Source: UBA9676 sp963730065
Lineage (GTDB): Bacteria; Actinomycetota; Actinomycetes; Streptosporangiales; Streptosporangiaceae
Direction: 5' to 3'
Length of the DNA: 64,000 bases
NCBI GenBank assembly: GCA_963730065.1
Contig: CAVSQL010000020.1
Location: forward strand, 310,001 to 374,000
Part shown: one piece after another, positions 42,392 through 50,968 of the stretch
Layout: each line of letters opens with the position of its first letter
Numbering within the stretch: the first letter of the stretch is position 1
Translations under genes and position numbers: made by a program
Notes under the pieces: model-generated
Databases searched by the model: none
What the model saw: only the letters and a program-made list of their open reading frames with translations
What the model was told of the DNA's origin: nothing

Positions 42392-43273
42392 GTGGGATCG
42401 CCGGGGCCGTTGCGGGGGGTGGGGAAGACCGCGCTGGGGGTCGCGGTGGTGCGGGCGCGTGAGAGCGGGCGGGAGGACCGGCTGTTCGATGATCCTTATG
42501 CGCAGGCGTTCGTGGACGCGGCGCCGGGGGCGTTTCCCGGGGAGCGGCAGGCGGCGGTGCCGGGGGATGGGGATGGGGATGGGGATGGGCGGGGGACGTT
42601 GCGGGCGGTGGGGGCGGCGTTCTCGGCGCATGCGGTTATCCGGACGCGGTTCTATGACGAATGGCTGACCGCGGCTGTGGGGGATGGGTGCGGGCAGGTG
42701 GTGCTGCTGGCGGCGGGGCTGGATACACGGGCGTTCCGGCTGGGCTGGCCGGCCGGGACGCGGGTGTTCGAGGTGGACCTGGCCGAGGTGCTCACCTTCA
42801 AGGAGGCGGTGCTGGCCAGGTGCGGGGCCGTGCCGCGCGGCGAGCGGGTCACTGTGCCGGCCGACCTGCGCGGGGACTGGGCGGCGGAGCTGGTGGCGGC
42901 GGGATTCGACCGCACCCAGCCGGCCGCGTGGCTGGCGGAAGGGCTGATCATTTACCTCACGGCCGGTGAGGCCGGGCGGCTGCTCGGCGCGGCCGGTGGC
43001 CTGTCCGTCCCGGGCGGCCAGCTCGCGTTCGAGCACAATCCCGCGGGCACGGACACGGTGACGGCCCGGGCACGGCAGCTGCCGGCGATGCGGCCGTACG
43101 TCTCGTTGTGGAAGGGCGGGCTGAGCGACGCGCCCGGCTGGCTCACCAGCCACGGCTGGCGGCCCCGGTTCCACGAGCTCGCCATGCTCGGCCGTTCCTA
43201 CCGGCGGCCGGTCCCCGACCCGGCCCGCAGCGGGTTTCTCACCGCCGTGCGGGTGAGCGGGCCGGGCGGGTGA
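42392..43273 (+). CDS. TIGR00027-type (LCMT-like) SAM-dependent O-methyltransferase
   Basis: 293 aa if started at GTG 42392 (after GGGAGGGCGGGA); other in-frame starts exist. Family marks: TALGVAVVRARESGREDRLFDDPYA, RTRFYDEWL, VVLLAAGLDTRAFRL (SAM motif), VFEVDLAEVLTFKEAVL, WLAEGLIIYLT and QLAFEHNPAG. An insert GDGDGDGDG is coded by a GGGGAT repeat. The gene uses GGG and GCG codons more heavily than its neighbours. Target unknown; many copies occur in actinomycetes. Confidence 0.9.
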   Translation: MGSPGPLRGVGKTALGVAVVRARESGREDRLFDDPYAQAFVDAAPGAFPGERQAAVPGDGDGDGDGRGTLRAVGAAFSAHAVIRTRFYDEWLTAAVGDGCGQVVLLAAGLDTRAFRLGWPAGTRVFEVDLAEVLTFKEAVLARCGAVPRGERVTVPADLRGDWAAELVAAGFDRTQPAAWLAEGLIIYLTAGEAGRLLGAAGGLSVPGGQLAFEHNPAGTDTVTARARQLPAMRPYVSLWKGGLSDAPGWLTSHGWRPRFHELAMLGRSYRRPVPDPARSGFLTAVRVSGPGG

Positions 43274-43331
43274 GGGCGCTGCCGCCGCCGCGGGGAAGCC
43301 GGCGGCGGGCACCGGTGCCCGGGGCCCGGCA

Positions 43332-44144
43332 TCAGGGGAATCGTTCCCCGGCCGCGTATTCCTCGCCGGGGTCGAGGTCGATCACGAGCCGGTCAGGCGG
43401 GATCAGCGCCGCCTCCGGCTGGCACCGCCACTTCTCCCCCGGCTCCATCCCTTCGATCGTGTCGCCGTCGTGGATGACGTCGCCGTGCTCGAAGATGTAG
43501 AGCCCGGCGGTGCGCAGGTAGGTGGCCAGGCGCGGCAGGTCCAGGTCGTGGCAGTGGCACTGAAGGTCGGGCAGCCCGAACACCTGCAGGCCAAGGGTGT
43601 CCATCACCACGTCGCTGGCGCTGCCTTCCACCCGGAACAGCCGCACATTCATCAGCCCCATCAGCGGCTGGCCGTCCGGTGACGGCGGCGAAAGGAGCTG
43701 GGTGGCCGTGGGCCACCACGCCGCCACCGGGCTGGTGAGGCGGCACACCGCCAGCACGGTCGCGCGGAACACCGCGAGCCGCTGCCACGGGGGGCGCACC
43801 CGGCCGAACATCTCGCCGATGGTCAGGGCCGCCCGGCACCGGTCCAGCACCGTCTGCGCCTGCGGGAACCCCCACGTCTGGCTGAGGTCGATCCGGGCCG
43901 GATCTGTCAGGTAATCATCGTTATCCACCGGCATGATCACCGACATGACGGGCACCCCCGCCTCAACGGTGTCCACGTCGCCGTCGCCCTCGTGCACGAG
44001 CAGCGTGGGCTGCCTGTCGTCGCCCGTGAGCACGGTCTGGGGCAGGACCTTGTTCACCTCGGCCAGCAGGCGGCCCTCATCGAGGCGTGTCTCCCGCTCA
44101 TAAAGCAGCTCAACCAGGAGCGCGCCGTTGTCCGCCGGTGCCAT
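43332..44144 (-). CDS. DUF4261-domain protein
   Basis: 270 aa. The C-terminal third (LGLPDLQCHCHDLDLPRLAT region, YIFEHGDVIHDGDTIEG) matches DUF4261, a family of unknown function seen in immunity-like settings. No toxin gene is adjacent. It is 83 bp before the Tat-exported protein gene on the same strand but convergent with the methyltransferase. Confidence 0.75.
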   Translation of the reverse strand: MAPADNGALLVELLYERETRLDEGRLLAEVNKVLPQTVLTGDDRQPTLLVHEGDGDVDTVEAGVPVMSVIMPVDNDDYLTDPARIDLSQTWGFPQAQTVLDRCRAALTIGEMFGRVRPPWQRLAVFRATVLAVCRLTSPVAAWWPTATQLLSPPSPDGQPLMGLMNVRLFRVEGSASDVVMDTLGLQVFGLPDLQCHCHDLDLPRLATYLRTAGLYIFEHGDVIHDGDTIEGMEPGEKWRCQPEAALIPPDRLVIDLDPGEEYAAGERFP

Positions 44145-44227
44145 GGCCTAAGCGGGACCCGCCGGCCGCAGCCGGCCGGGTCCCGCCCACGTGGCCGGAA
44201 CGGATCGTCACCGATATGGCCGCTGGC

Positions 44228-46189
44228 TCAGCGGCCGCCGTTGCCGCCACCGCCGCCACCGTTGCCGCCACCGTTGCCGCCGCCGCCACCGCCACCGCCG
44301 TGACCGCCGCCGCCACCGTTGCCGCCGCCGGTGCCACCCCCGGACCCACCGCCACCCGAACCGCTGGAGGCGGGACTGCTGGCGGCGGGGCTGCTCTTCT
44401 TGGCCGGGCTGCTCTTGGCCGGAGCGGCCGGGTGGGCGTCGCGCTCGAACTCAGCGAACGGGAAGGCCCGGTGACGCCGCGGCGGGATCAGGAAGTTCTG
44501 CCGCCGGGTGGCGGTGATGAACCGCTCCAGCCCGTTGTCGTCCGGGTCCACGTGGAACTTCGCCTGGAGGTCCAGCGACGCCTGGTTGACCCGCATCGTG
44601 GTGAAGAAGTCGGCCGTCGGCACGAACACCATGAACTGCAGCTTCGGCTGCTTGGTCCCGTCGGGAACGTCCATGCTGTCAAAGCCGGGCCCGTCGTTCC
44701 GCACGTGGATCGGCCTGCCGTCGGCGGTCCGGGACGACCGCTGGAGGCAGGAGATGTGGCCCATCCGGTGCTGAGTCGCCGTCGAGCCCGCCGCCACGGC
44801 CAGCGTCTCGATGCCCGCCGCGCTCCGCGCCGCGTCACCGGCGCCCTGGAACACGTTGGGCAGGAAGGCCGGGCCGCCGCCGTCGGTGAACTGGTTCGCG
44901 CGGCCCATATTCGGCGGCGGGTCGGCGCGGAACATGTACTGGACGCGCTCGAGGAACGTCCCGTCCGAGCCCGGCGTCCCGGCCGCGTTGAGGTCAAAGA
45001 ACTGGGCCATGTCCAGGATGTCGTGGGACAGGTGCTGCAGCGACCCGTTGTCAAAGTACTCACCGGGCTGGGCCGTGGTGAAGTGGATCCCGTCGGCGCC
45101 GACGAACGTGACGTCGGGCGCCGGGGCGGTCGCGTTGACCTGCTGGTCGGCGAAGCCCATCCACATCGGTGAGCTCGGGTTCACGAACGGGGCGAAGACC
45201 AGCTTGTTCTGGTCCGCGACCTGGCGCGGGAGCCCGCGCTGGACGAACATCACCCGGGTGCTGGTGAACTTCAGCCCGGCGTCCAGGTGCGGGGACCGCA
45301 CCCGGCGGCCGGCCAGCTTGTTGCTGCCGCCCAGGAAGGCCAGCACGTCCCACAGGTTGCCCACGTGGTCGCTGCGGAGCGTGAAGAGCAGATCGTTCGC
45401 CTCGATCATGACCGGGACGTTGAACGTCTTCTTCTTGATGCCGGGGTTGGCCGGGCTGACGTCGGTCGGCGACGGCACCGCCTCCTCCAGGGCGAAACGG
45501 GTCTCGTCGGACAGGAGGCGCGGCACCTTGGCATCGAACAGCTTGCTGGGGAACCGGCTGAAGTACGGCAGCCCGTACGCCACGAAGGCGAACACCCCTT
45601 GCGGCGAGAACTGGTACGCCCGCTCGACCTCGTCCAGGGCGCGGGCGAGCTCGCGCTGGTCTTCCCGGCTGGGCCGCCGCTCCAGCGTGGCCGTGGCGAA
45701 GAGCGTGAAGACGGGCGGGAACGCCACCAGCACGCCGTTGACCGTCACCGCGGGGGCGGTGAAGCTGCCGATGTTGAACTGCACGTCGGGCAGGTCCATC
45801 CGGCCGTTCGCCCCGGCCAGGTCCGCGTTCGCCGGGTCGACGGCCAGGCGGACCGGGGTGGTCGCGATCTTGCGCAGCCCCTCGAGCCCGGCCACGGCCG
45901 CGGCCAGCGCGCCGCCGGAGATCAGCAGGTTACGCCGGGAAACGGCCAGCACACCGGATCGTGACCCGGCCTTGGGCGGCGAGATCCCCGGTGCCGTGGC
46001 CGGCTCGCGCGGCGGGGCCGCGTGCTTCCCGTGGCCGGGTTTCGGGTCGGCCTGGCCCGTCTTGCCGGCCTGGTGCTTGCCGCCAGCGTGGCGCTGGGGG
46101 GGAGTTTGGCTCGTCTTGCCGACCTGGTGCGTCCCTCGGGCGTGGCTTGGTCCGCCGTCGCGGCGTTCGGGATCGGTCAACTCGTCCAT
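44228..46189 (-). CDS. Tat-exported DyP-peroxidase-like protein with Gly-rich tail
   Basis: 653 aa. Residues 1-80 are a His/Lys/Pro-rich extension with imperfect repeats (GKHQAGKTGQ), then a Tat signal SRRNLLISGGALAAAVAG. The body (about 110-600) has DyP-like points: FVAYGLPYFSRFP, GSDGTFLERVQYMF, GHISCLQRSS with a possible haem-ligand His, and LQFMVFVPTADFF. I believe it belongs to, or is distantly related to, the dye-decolourising peroxidase superfamily, but haem binding is not shown. The C-terminal 80 residues are Lys/Ser/Pro then nearly pure Gly with Asn/His, likely a flexible or wall-associated tail. Confidence 0.75.
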   Translation of the reverse strand: MDELTDPERRDGGPSHARGTHQVGKTSQTPPQRHAGGKHQAGKTGQADPKPGHGKHAAPPREPATAPGISPPKAGSRSGVLAVSRRNLLISGGALAAAVAGLEGLRKIATTPVRLAVDPANADLAGANGRMDLPDVQFNIGSFTAPAVTVNGVLVAFPPVFTLFATATLERRPSREDQRELARALDEVERAYQFSPQGVFAFVAYGLPYFSRFPSKLFDAKVPRLLSDETRFALEEAVPSPTDVSPANPGIKKKTFNVPVMIEANDLLFTLRSDHVGNLWDVLAFLGGSNKLAGRRVRSPHLDAGLKFTSTRVMFVQRGLPRQVADQNKLVFAPFVNPSSPMWMGFADQQVNATAPAPDVTFVGADGIHFTTAQPGEYFDNGSLQHLSHDILDMAQFFDLNAAGTPGSDGTFLERVQYMFRADPPPNMGRANQFTDGGGPAFLPNVFQGAGDAARSAAGIETLAVAAGSTATQHRMGHISCLQRSSRTADGRPIHVRNDGPGFDSMDVPDGTKQPKLQFMVFVPTADFFTTMRVNQASLDLQAKFHVDPDDNGLERFITATRRQNFLIPPRRHRAFPFAEFERDAHPAAPAKSSPAKKSSPAASSPASSGSGGGGSGGGTGGGNGGGGGHGGGGGGGGNGGGNGGGGGGNGGR

Positions 46190-46298
46190 GGGTGAGGCCT
46201 CCTGTAGCGGGGGAGCGCCATCGGGGCCAGGACTAGGCCCGGGCGCGAGGAGGAAACGGATAAAGCTGTGTACCCTGCTGGCACATTAGGACTGGCGG

Positions 46299-47660
46299 TC
46301 AGTCCTGGATAGAGACAGAGTCCCCCTGGGATGACGGGACCCCCCTGGGGGTCTCCGCTGACGTGGCCGCCGGCAGCAGGCCGAAGGCGTCGGCGACGGT
46401 GAGCGCACCCGATCTGTTGCGCACGCCGAGCTTGCGGAACAGCCGCGTCTGGACGTTCTCCACGGTCTTCGGTGCGATGCCGAGCGCACGTGCGGTCTGC
46501 CGGATCGAGTGCCCGGCCGCCAGGGACTGGAGGATGTCGCTTTCCCGCGAGGTGAGCTCGGGCAGGCCGCTGTTTCCCGGGACCGGCTCGTCCCACCGGG
46601 CCCGCACCACCCCGATGAGGGGGCGCATCGGCAGCGAGTCCACGACCAGGTACCCCTGGCCGACCATCCGGAACACGGACAGGAAGTGGTCGTCCACCCG
46701 GTTGGCGGCGACGAGCGCGCTGGCGCCGCTGGCCAGCGCCTCGGCGAGGTCGGGGGAATCGAGCGGCTCCCTGTGCACCAGGACCGCCGGGATGCTCATC
46801 TCGGCGACCAGGTCCCAGTCGGACGGTGCCGGGTCCACGAGAGCGGCCACGATCGGCCCGCGGTGCCACCGGGCCCAGTGCGTGTCAGTGACCGGCCCGG
46901 GCAGGCGGATGAGCACGAACGGCAGCATGCTCCGGAGCAGGACGGTCACCACCCGGTCCAGGTCGGGACCGGGCCGTCCGGCGACCACGGCCAGCGGGCC
47001 CGAGCCGTTCTCGGCCTGGCGCCGGCGCGGCGGCGGGGCCGCGGCGGCCTGCTGCTCGAGCATGCCGAGCGAGGCGGCGCGGGCAACGGCGTGCGCCCCG
47101 CTGCTCACAGCCAGCTTGGCGTAGACGCGGCGCTTGAGGTTCTCCACCGTGAGCGGGCTGATCCCCAGCAGCGCCGCGATCTCGGTGACGCTGTGGCCGG
47201 AGCTGGTCAGCACGACGATCTCGTGCTCCCGGTCGGTCAGGCCGCCCCGGTCACGCTTGGTGTCCTGCGCGTGATCGCCTTTTTTCCGGCGGAGCAGCGC
47301 GAGCACGGCAGTGAGGCCGCGTGACTCGGGCACGAGGGAGGAGACGCCTGCCCGGCAGGCGGCGGCGACGTCCTGCTCGGACGCGTCGCGGTAGGTCACG
47401 ATCACGTTCAGGTCCGGGAACCGGCGGACCAGCGCGCTCACCCGCCCGGCCATCTCGCCCAGCTGGCGGCCCGCGTCAAGAATCACGACATCGGGCCGCC
47501 GCAATTCACACAGAGCCACGATGCCGTCAGGCTCCGCCACCCGTCCCACGACGGCGACATCCGGCCGGACAGCAAGACAGGCGGCCAGGGTGTCCCGGAG
47601 CAACCGCCGCGGCGACTGCACCGCCACCCGGACCGTGACGCGAGTTTGCATCGCTACCAT
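46299..47660 (-). CDS. Doubled NarL/LuxR-type regulator (two receiver-like and two HTH modules)
   Basis: 453 aa. Module 1: receiver-like domain (residues 10-125; RRPDVVILDAGRQL keeps an Asp) and LuxR HTH at about 140-200 (LTDREHEIVVLTSSGHSVTE). Module 2: degenerate receiver-like domain (220-345, no clear phospho-Asp) and a second HTH at 365-430 (LTSRESDILQSLAAGHSIRQ; TVENVQTRLFRKLGV). Both HTHs look able to bind DNA. It lies directly downstream of the divergent promoter of the Tat protein gene. A second start at ATG 47651 is equally good. Confidence 0.88.
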   Translation of the reverse strand: MVAMQTRVTVRVAVQSPRRLLRDTLAACLAVRPDVAVVGRVAEPDGIVALCELRRPDVVILDAGRQLGEMAGRVSALVRRFPDLNVIVTYRDASEQDVAAACRAGVSSLVPESRGLTAVLALLRRKKGDHAQDTKRDRGGLTDREHEIVVLTSSGHSVTEIAALLGISPLTVENLKRRVYAKLAVSSGAHAVARAASLGMLEQQAAAAPPPRRRQAENGSGPLAVVAGRPGPDLDRVVTVLLRSMLPFVLIRLPGPVTDTHWARWHRGPIVAALVDPAPSDWDLVAEMSIPAVLVHREPLDSPDLAEALASGASALVAANRVDDHFLSVFRMVGQGYLVVDSLPMRPLIGVVRARWDEPVPGNSGLPELTSRESDILQSLAAGHSIRQTARALGIAPKTVENVQTRLFRKLGVRNRSGALTVADAFGLLPAATSAETPRGVPSSQGDSVSIQD

Positions 47661-48084
47661 CGCTGCCAGGGTTCCGTTATCTCCGCTCCCAGCAGTTGCT
47701 GTTTGAAACTGGAGTGTACGGCTTTCGCGCTGCTAACCGCGGGTGAATCGCCCTTTACCCTGCTAGCCCGCCCGGCTGGAGTGGCATCGGCGCGCGCCCC
47801 TGGAGCGGGCGCCGGCCCCCGGTGTCCCTCATGGGAGCACTACGTGCTCATATAGAAACTCTGCGCGGTCATGACGGCGCCGATCACGCTGCGGCGAGGC
47901 ACTGCGGATTCCGTGGTATGCCAGGAACGTGCCATACACGGCTATGACAAGCGCAAATAAGCCCTGGCTGCGGATATTTACCGGCGTAAACGGCCCGGCA
48001 AACGGATCGGCTAAACGAATCCGTCGTTGCCGCTCACCGGCATGGCGCGCGTGCCGTGCATTGATTTGCCGTTACGTTGAGTGA
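47661..48084. other. Intergenic stretch, AT-richer, with small inverted repeats
   Basis: 424 bp without a convincing gene. It contains TTTAC-CGGC-GTAAA and imperfect inverted repeats around a TGGTATG/CATACA pair near 47912-47937. It should hold promoters for the doubled regulator and for the 48085 gene. Confidence 0.45.
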
Positions 48085-48288
48085 GTGAGCATCGGCCAGA
48101 GCGTCGGCGGTGAGCAATGCCCGCAATGCGAGCAAGCCGATCTGCGCCCTTACGGGAACGGCTCCAAGTGGGCCTGCCCCCGCTGCTACTTCGTGCTCCC
48201 GTGCTGTGAGGGCGGCGAACTGGCCGCACCGGCGGCCCCGGGGCGCGCCGCGGGGCCGCCAGCGGATGTCAGGCGGCCGGCTGGTTAA
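48085..48288 (+). CDS. Small zinc-ribbon-like protein
   Basis: 67 aa from GTG 48085. CPQCEQADLRPYGNGSKWACPRCYFVLPCC holds two CxxC pairs spaced as in a zinc ribbon, followed by an extra CC and an Ala/Pro-rich tail. There is little ribosome-site evidence, and the first residues could be wrong. No assigned function; a nucleic-acid-binding or zinc-storing role is possible. Confidence 0.55.
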   Translation: MSIGQSVGGEQCPQCEQADLRPYGNGSKWACPRCYFVLPCCEGGELAAPAAPGRAAGPPADVRRPAG

Positions 48289-48372
48289 GGCGCTGCCGTC
48301 CGGCTAACGGGCACGGCGTGCCGGGGGCGAGCCGCCCGTCGCGGGGCCCGTCCCCTGCCACACTGATCGGCT

Positions 48373-49494
48373 ATGTCCACGTGGATCTTCAGGGAGACCG
48401 CGCCGGGCCCAGGGCTCCGGGTCGCGGTCAAGGACCTCATCGATGTCGCTGGCGTCCCCACCACGGCGGGCAGCCTGGCCGTCGCCGACCTCGCCGGGCC
48501 AGCCGCGGCCGACGCCGCATGCCTGGCCGGGCTGCGCGCCGCGATCGCGCGCGGCCACGCGTGCCTGGCGGGCAAGGTCAACCTGCATGAGCTGGCCTAC
48601 GGCATCAGCGGGATCAACCTGGCGTTCGGGACGCCGGTCAACCCGCTCGATCCGGCTCTCGTGCCAGGCGGGTCGTCCAGTGGATCGGCGGTCGCCGTGG
48701 CCACCGGCGAGGCCGACGTCGCCTACGGCTCGGACACCGGCGGGTCGATCCGGATCCCGGCCGCGTGCTGCGGGGTGGCCGGCCTGAAGACCACCTGGGG
48801 CCGTATCCCGCTGGCCGGGGTGTGGCCGCTGGCGCCGAGCCTGGACACCGTGGGGCCGATGGCGCGTGACGTGGCCGGCCTGGCCGCCGGGATGGCGCTG
48901 CTTGAGCCGGGATTCACCGTGTCCGCCGACCCGCCGGGAACGGTCGGGCGGGTGGCGATGGACGCCGATCCCGCCATCAACGAGGCGGTCGACACGGCAC
49001 TCGCGGCCACCGGCTGGCAGATCTCGCCGGTCGCGCTGCCGGGCCTGAAGGCCGCGATGAACGCAGCCATGATCGTGCTCGACGCCGAGGCGTGGGAGAG
49101 CGACGGGGCGCTGGCCCGCTCCGCGCCCGGCAGGATCGGCCCCGATGTGCTGGCCCGGCTGCACGGGGCCAGCGAGGTCACCCCGGCGGAGCTCGGCGTG
49201 GCCCGCCAGCGGGCGTCACACTGGCTGGCGGCGCTGTCGGCGCTGTGGGACCAGGTCGACCTGCTGGCCGTGCCCACGCTGCTGGGCTTCCCGCCGGCTC
49301 TCGACGACGCCCAGGGCCTGGCCAGGATCCGGGGCCTCACCCCGCCGGTGAACCTGGCCGGGGTGCCCGCGCTCGCGCTGCCGGTGCCGGCCGGCGGGCA
49401 CCTGCCAGCGAGCATTCAGCTGATCGGTCCCGCGGGCAGCGAGGAGCGGCTGCTGGCCGCCGGGGCCGCCCTCGAGCGGGCGGTCCGGGCCTGA
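48373..49494 (+). CDS. Amidase-signature-family amidase
   Basis: 373 aa, short for the family (usually 450-500). Ser-cisSer-Lys triad: VAVKDLIDV (Lys), PGGSSSGSAVAVA (cis-Ser) and YGSDTGGSIRIPAACCG (nucleophile Ser). The core is complete; the C-terminal part is reduced, ending VNLAGVPALALPVPAGG. Hydrolyses an amide to acid and ammonia in the cytosol; the substrate is unknown. It stands alone. Confidence 0.92.
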   Translation: MSTWIFRETAPGPGLRVAVKDLIDVAGVPTTAGSLAVADLAGPAAADAACLAGLRAAIARGHACLAGKVNLHELAYGISGINLAFGTPVNPLDPALVPGGSSSGSAVAVATGEADVAYGSDTGGSIRIPAACCGVAGLKTTWGRIPLAGVWPLAPSLDTVGPMARDVAGLAAGMALLEPGFTVSADPPGTVGRVAMDADPAINEAVDTALAATGWQISPVALPGLKAAMNAAMIVLDAEAWESDGALARSAPGRIGPDVLARLHGASEVTPAELGVARQRASHWLAALSALWDQVDLLAVPTLLGFPPALDDAQGLARIRGLTPPVNLAGVPALALPVPAGGHLPASIQLIGPAGSEERLLAAGAALERAVRA

Positions 49495-49585
49495 CCGGTC
49501 AGCAGGCCCGGACCCGGACAAATTCCCCGGGAACCGGCCAGCCGGCCGGGGCGGCCAGGCGCCGGGATCAGGGCCACCGGCGAGG

Positions 49586-50320
49586 TCAGTCGCCGGGGAT
49601 CAGCAGCCGCGCGGGCTGCCGGCGGTGACGGCCCTCGGCCAGGCGGACGTGGTGCAGGAAGCGCCAGCCCTTGCCGGTGAGCAGGAACTCCCCGCTGCGG
49701 CCCGTGGCCGCGATCCCGTTCAGCACCGCCTGCGGATCACCCCAGTGGTGCTCGCCGCCCAGGTGGGCGTCGACGATGTCGGTGACCTCGCCGCTGACCG
49801 GGTCGATCCCGGCCAGATACGGCCTGGTCAGGATGTTGGCCCAGACCAGGCCGCCGGACCATTCCAGGTCGTTGAGCCCGCCGACCCGCTCGCCCTGGCA
49901 GCGGACCCGGATGATCTCCAGCGGGGCCAGGGTCTGCGGATCCCGCCTGACCAGCTCGCTGCTGCCGTCGCTGGTCAGGATGTGATCACCGATGCTGCAG
50001 ATCCCCCAGCCCTCCCGGTTGTAGGGGATGGTCTCCAGCAGCGCCAGGGTGTCCGGGTGCCAGCGCAGCGCGGTCCGCTCCCGCCAGGTGAGCTGCCAGA
50101 TCGCCTCGCCCGCCCGGCAGATGCCCTCCGCGAACAGCTCGGGCGGCAGCGGCGCGCACGCCTCCCACTCCCCCGCGCCGAGCTTGTACCGGCGCAACGC
50201 CGACTGCCCGTACAGCCCGGTGCTCTCCCACACGGTGTCGCCGGACAGCAGCAGGCCCTGGGTGAAGCCGCGTCCCGGGTGGGGCAGCCGGCGCAGCACC
50301 TTCAGCCGGTGGAACCTCAT
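49586..50320 (-). CDS. Glutaminyl-peptide cyclotransferase-like beta-propeller protein
   Basis: 244 aa from ATG 50320, which overlaps the upstream stop (ATGA). Plant-type glutamine cyclotransferase motifs: PHPGRGFTQGLLL, VWESTGLYGQSALRRY, FAEGICRAGEAIWQLTW, EGWGICSIG, LNDLEWSGGLVWANI and GVLNGIA-like NGIAATG near the C-terminus. Such enzymes cyclise N-terminal Gln to pyroglutamate. No signal peptide is visible. Coupled to the HExxH membrane protein. Confidence 0.85.
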   Translation of the reverse strand: MRFHRLKVLRRLPHPGRGFTQGLLLSGDTVWESTGLYGQSALRRYKLGAGEWEACAPLPPELFAEGICRAGEAIWQLTWRERTALRWHPDTLALLETIPYNREGWGICSIGDHILTSDGSSELVRRDPQTLAPLEIIRVRCQGERVGGLNDLEWSGGLVWANILTRPYLAGIDPVSGEVTDIVDAHLGGEHHWGDPQAVLNGIAATGRSGEFLLTGKGWRFLHHVRLAEGRHRRQPARLLIPGD

Positions 50321-50799
50321 GCCTGGCGGCGGCGCCGCCACCCGGGCCCCCCGGCCCATCCGGGCCTCCCGGCCCAGCGGGCCAGCGCCGGGCGCAGCGG
50401 GCGGTCGGTGTACCCGCCGTCGGCCAGCCCGGCCCGCCGCTCGAAGATGTTGCGGGAGCCGAAGTCGCCGGTCAGCACCCAGGACACCCCCGCCGCGGTG
50501 AAATACAGCGGCAGCATCACCAGGCCCGCGCAGCAGGCGAACTGGGTCGCGTGCCGGGCCTCGTGCGCCAGGAGCGCCTCCTGCGCGACCAGGGCGTCCC
50601 GCTCGATGCGGGTCATGATGACATTGCCGAGGGTGAACGCGGGCGCCGGAGGCACCGGCAGCCGGTACCGTTCCCCGATCAGCAGGCCGTCATGGCCGCG
50701 GGCCAGCCTGGCCCGCCCGGCCGCCGCCACCAGGACGCCGGCCAGGGTCGACCCGTTGACCAGGTTGGCCACCAGCCGCACCCGGTAGGCGGCGCGCAT
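50317..50799 (-). CDS. Membrane protein with HExxH metallopeptidase motif
   Basis: 160 aa. LLAHEARHATQFACCAG holds an HExxH zinc motif (as in DUF4157-like peptidases) and is followed by a membrane helix LVMLPLYFTAAGVSWVL and an Arg/Gly-rich tail. The start ATG 50799 lies 3 bp from the end of the 50802-50967 inverted-repeat element and has no visible ribosome site, so its 5' region was probably replaced by the insertion. Coupled to the cyclotransferase-like gene. Confidence 0.75.
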   Translation of the reverse strand: MRAAYRVRLVANLVNGSTLAGVLVAAAGRARLARGHDGLLIGERYRLPVPPAPAFTLGNVIMTRIERDALVAQEALLAHEARHATQFACCAGLVMLPLYFTAAGVSWVLTGDFGSRNIFERRAGLADGGYTDRPLRPALARWAGRPGWAGGPGWRRRRQA

Positions 50800-50801
50800 C
50801 G

Positions 50802-50967
50802 CTAGGCCGTGTCTCGCAGATCTATGCCGTCGCGAGCGGATGCCGGCGGGATGGATCGCAGGGCGGAGGAGGAGCCGATAGTGGAGCTATCGGCGACGAC
50901 GACAACGCCGCGAGACGCCCGTCCGGCGGCCGCGTAGCAGGCTGGAGATCTGCGAGACATGGCCTGG
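50802..50967. mobile_element. MITE-like element with 22-bp terminal inverted repeats
   Basis: The ends 50802-50823 (CTAGGCCGTGTCTCGCAGAT + CT) and 50946-50967 are inverted repeats with 2 mismatches over 22 bp. The 166-bp element has no coding capacity and contains a perfect internal hairpin (50874-50881 with 50887-50894). The GGCCGTGTC-type ends resemble those of IS5-like elements of streptomycetes (recollection). No clear target duplication is left. Confidence 0.75.
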
Positions 50968-50968
50968 G

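Noticed and set aside
44110..44355. A GC-repeat open frame around the Gly-rich tail
   Set aside because: The repeats come from the glycine codons of the Tat protein; the other frames only reflect that repeat.
50802..50967. Structured RNA or riboswitch
   Set aside because: The long matched ends at the very boundaries fit an inserted element better than a regulatory RNA.
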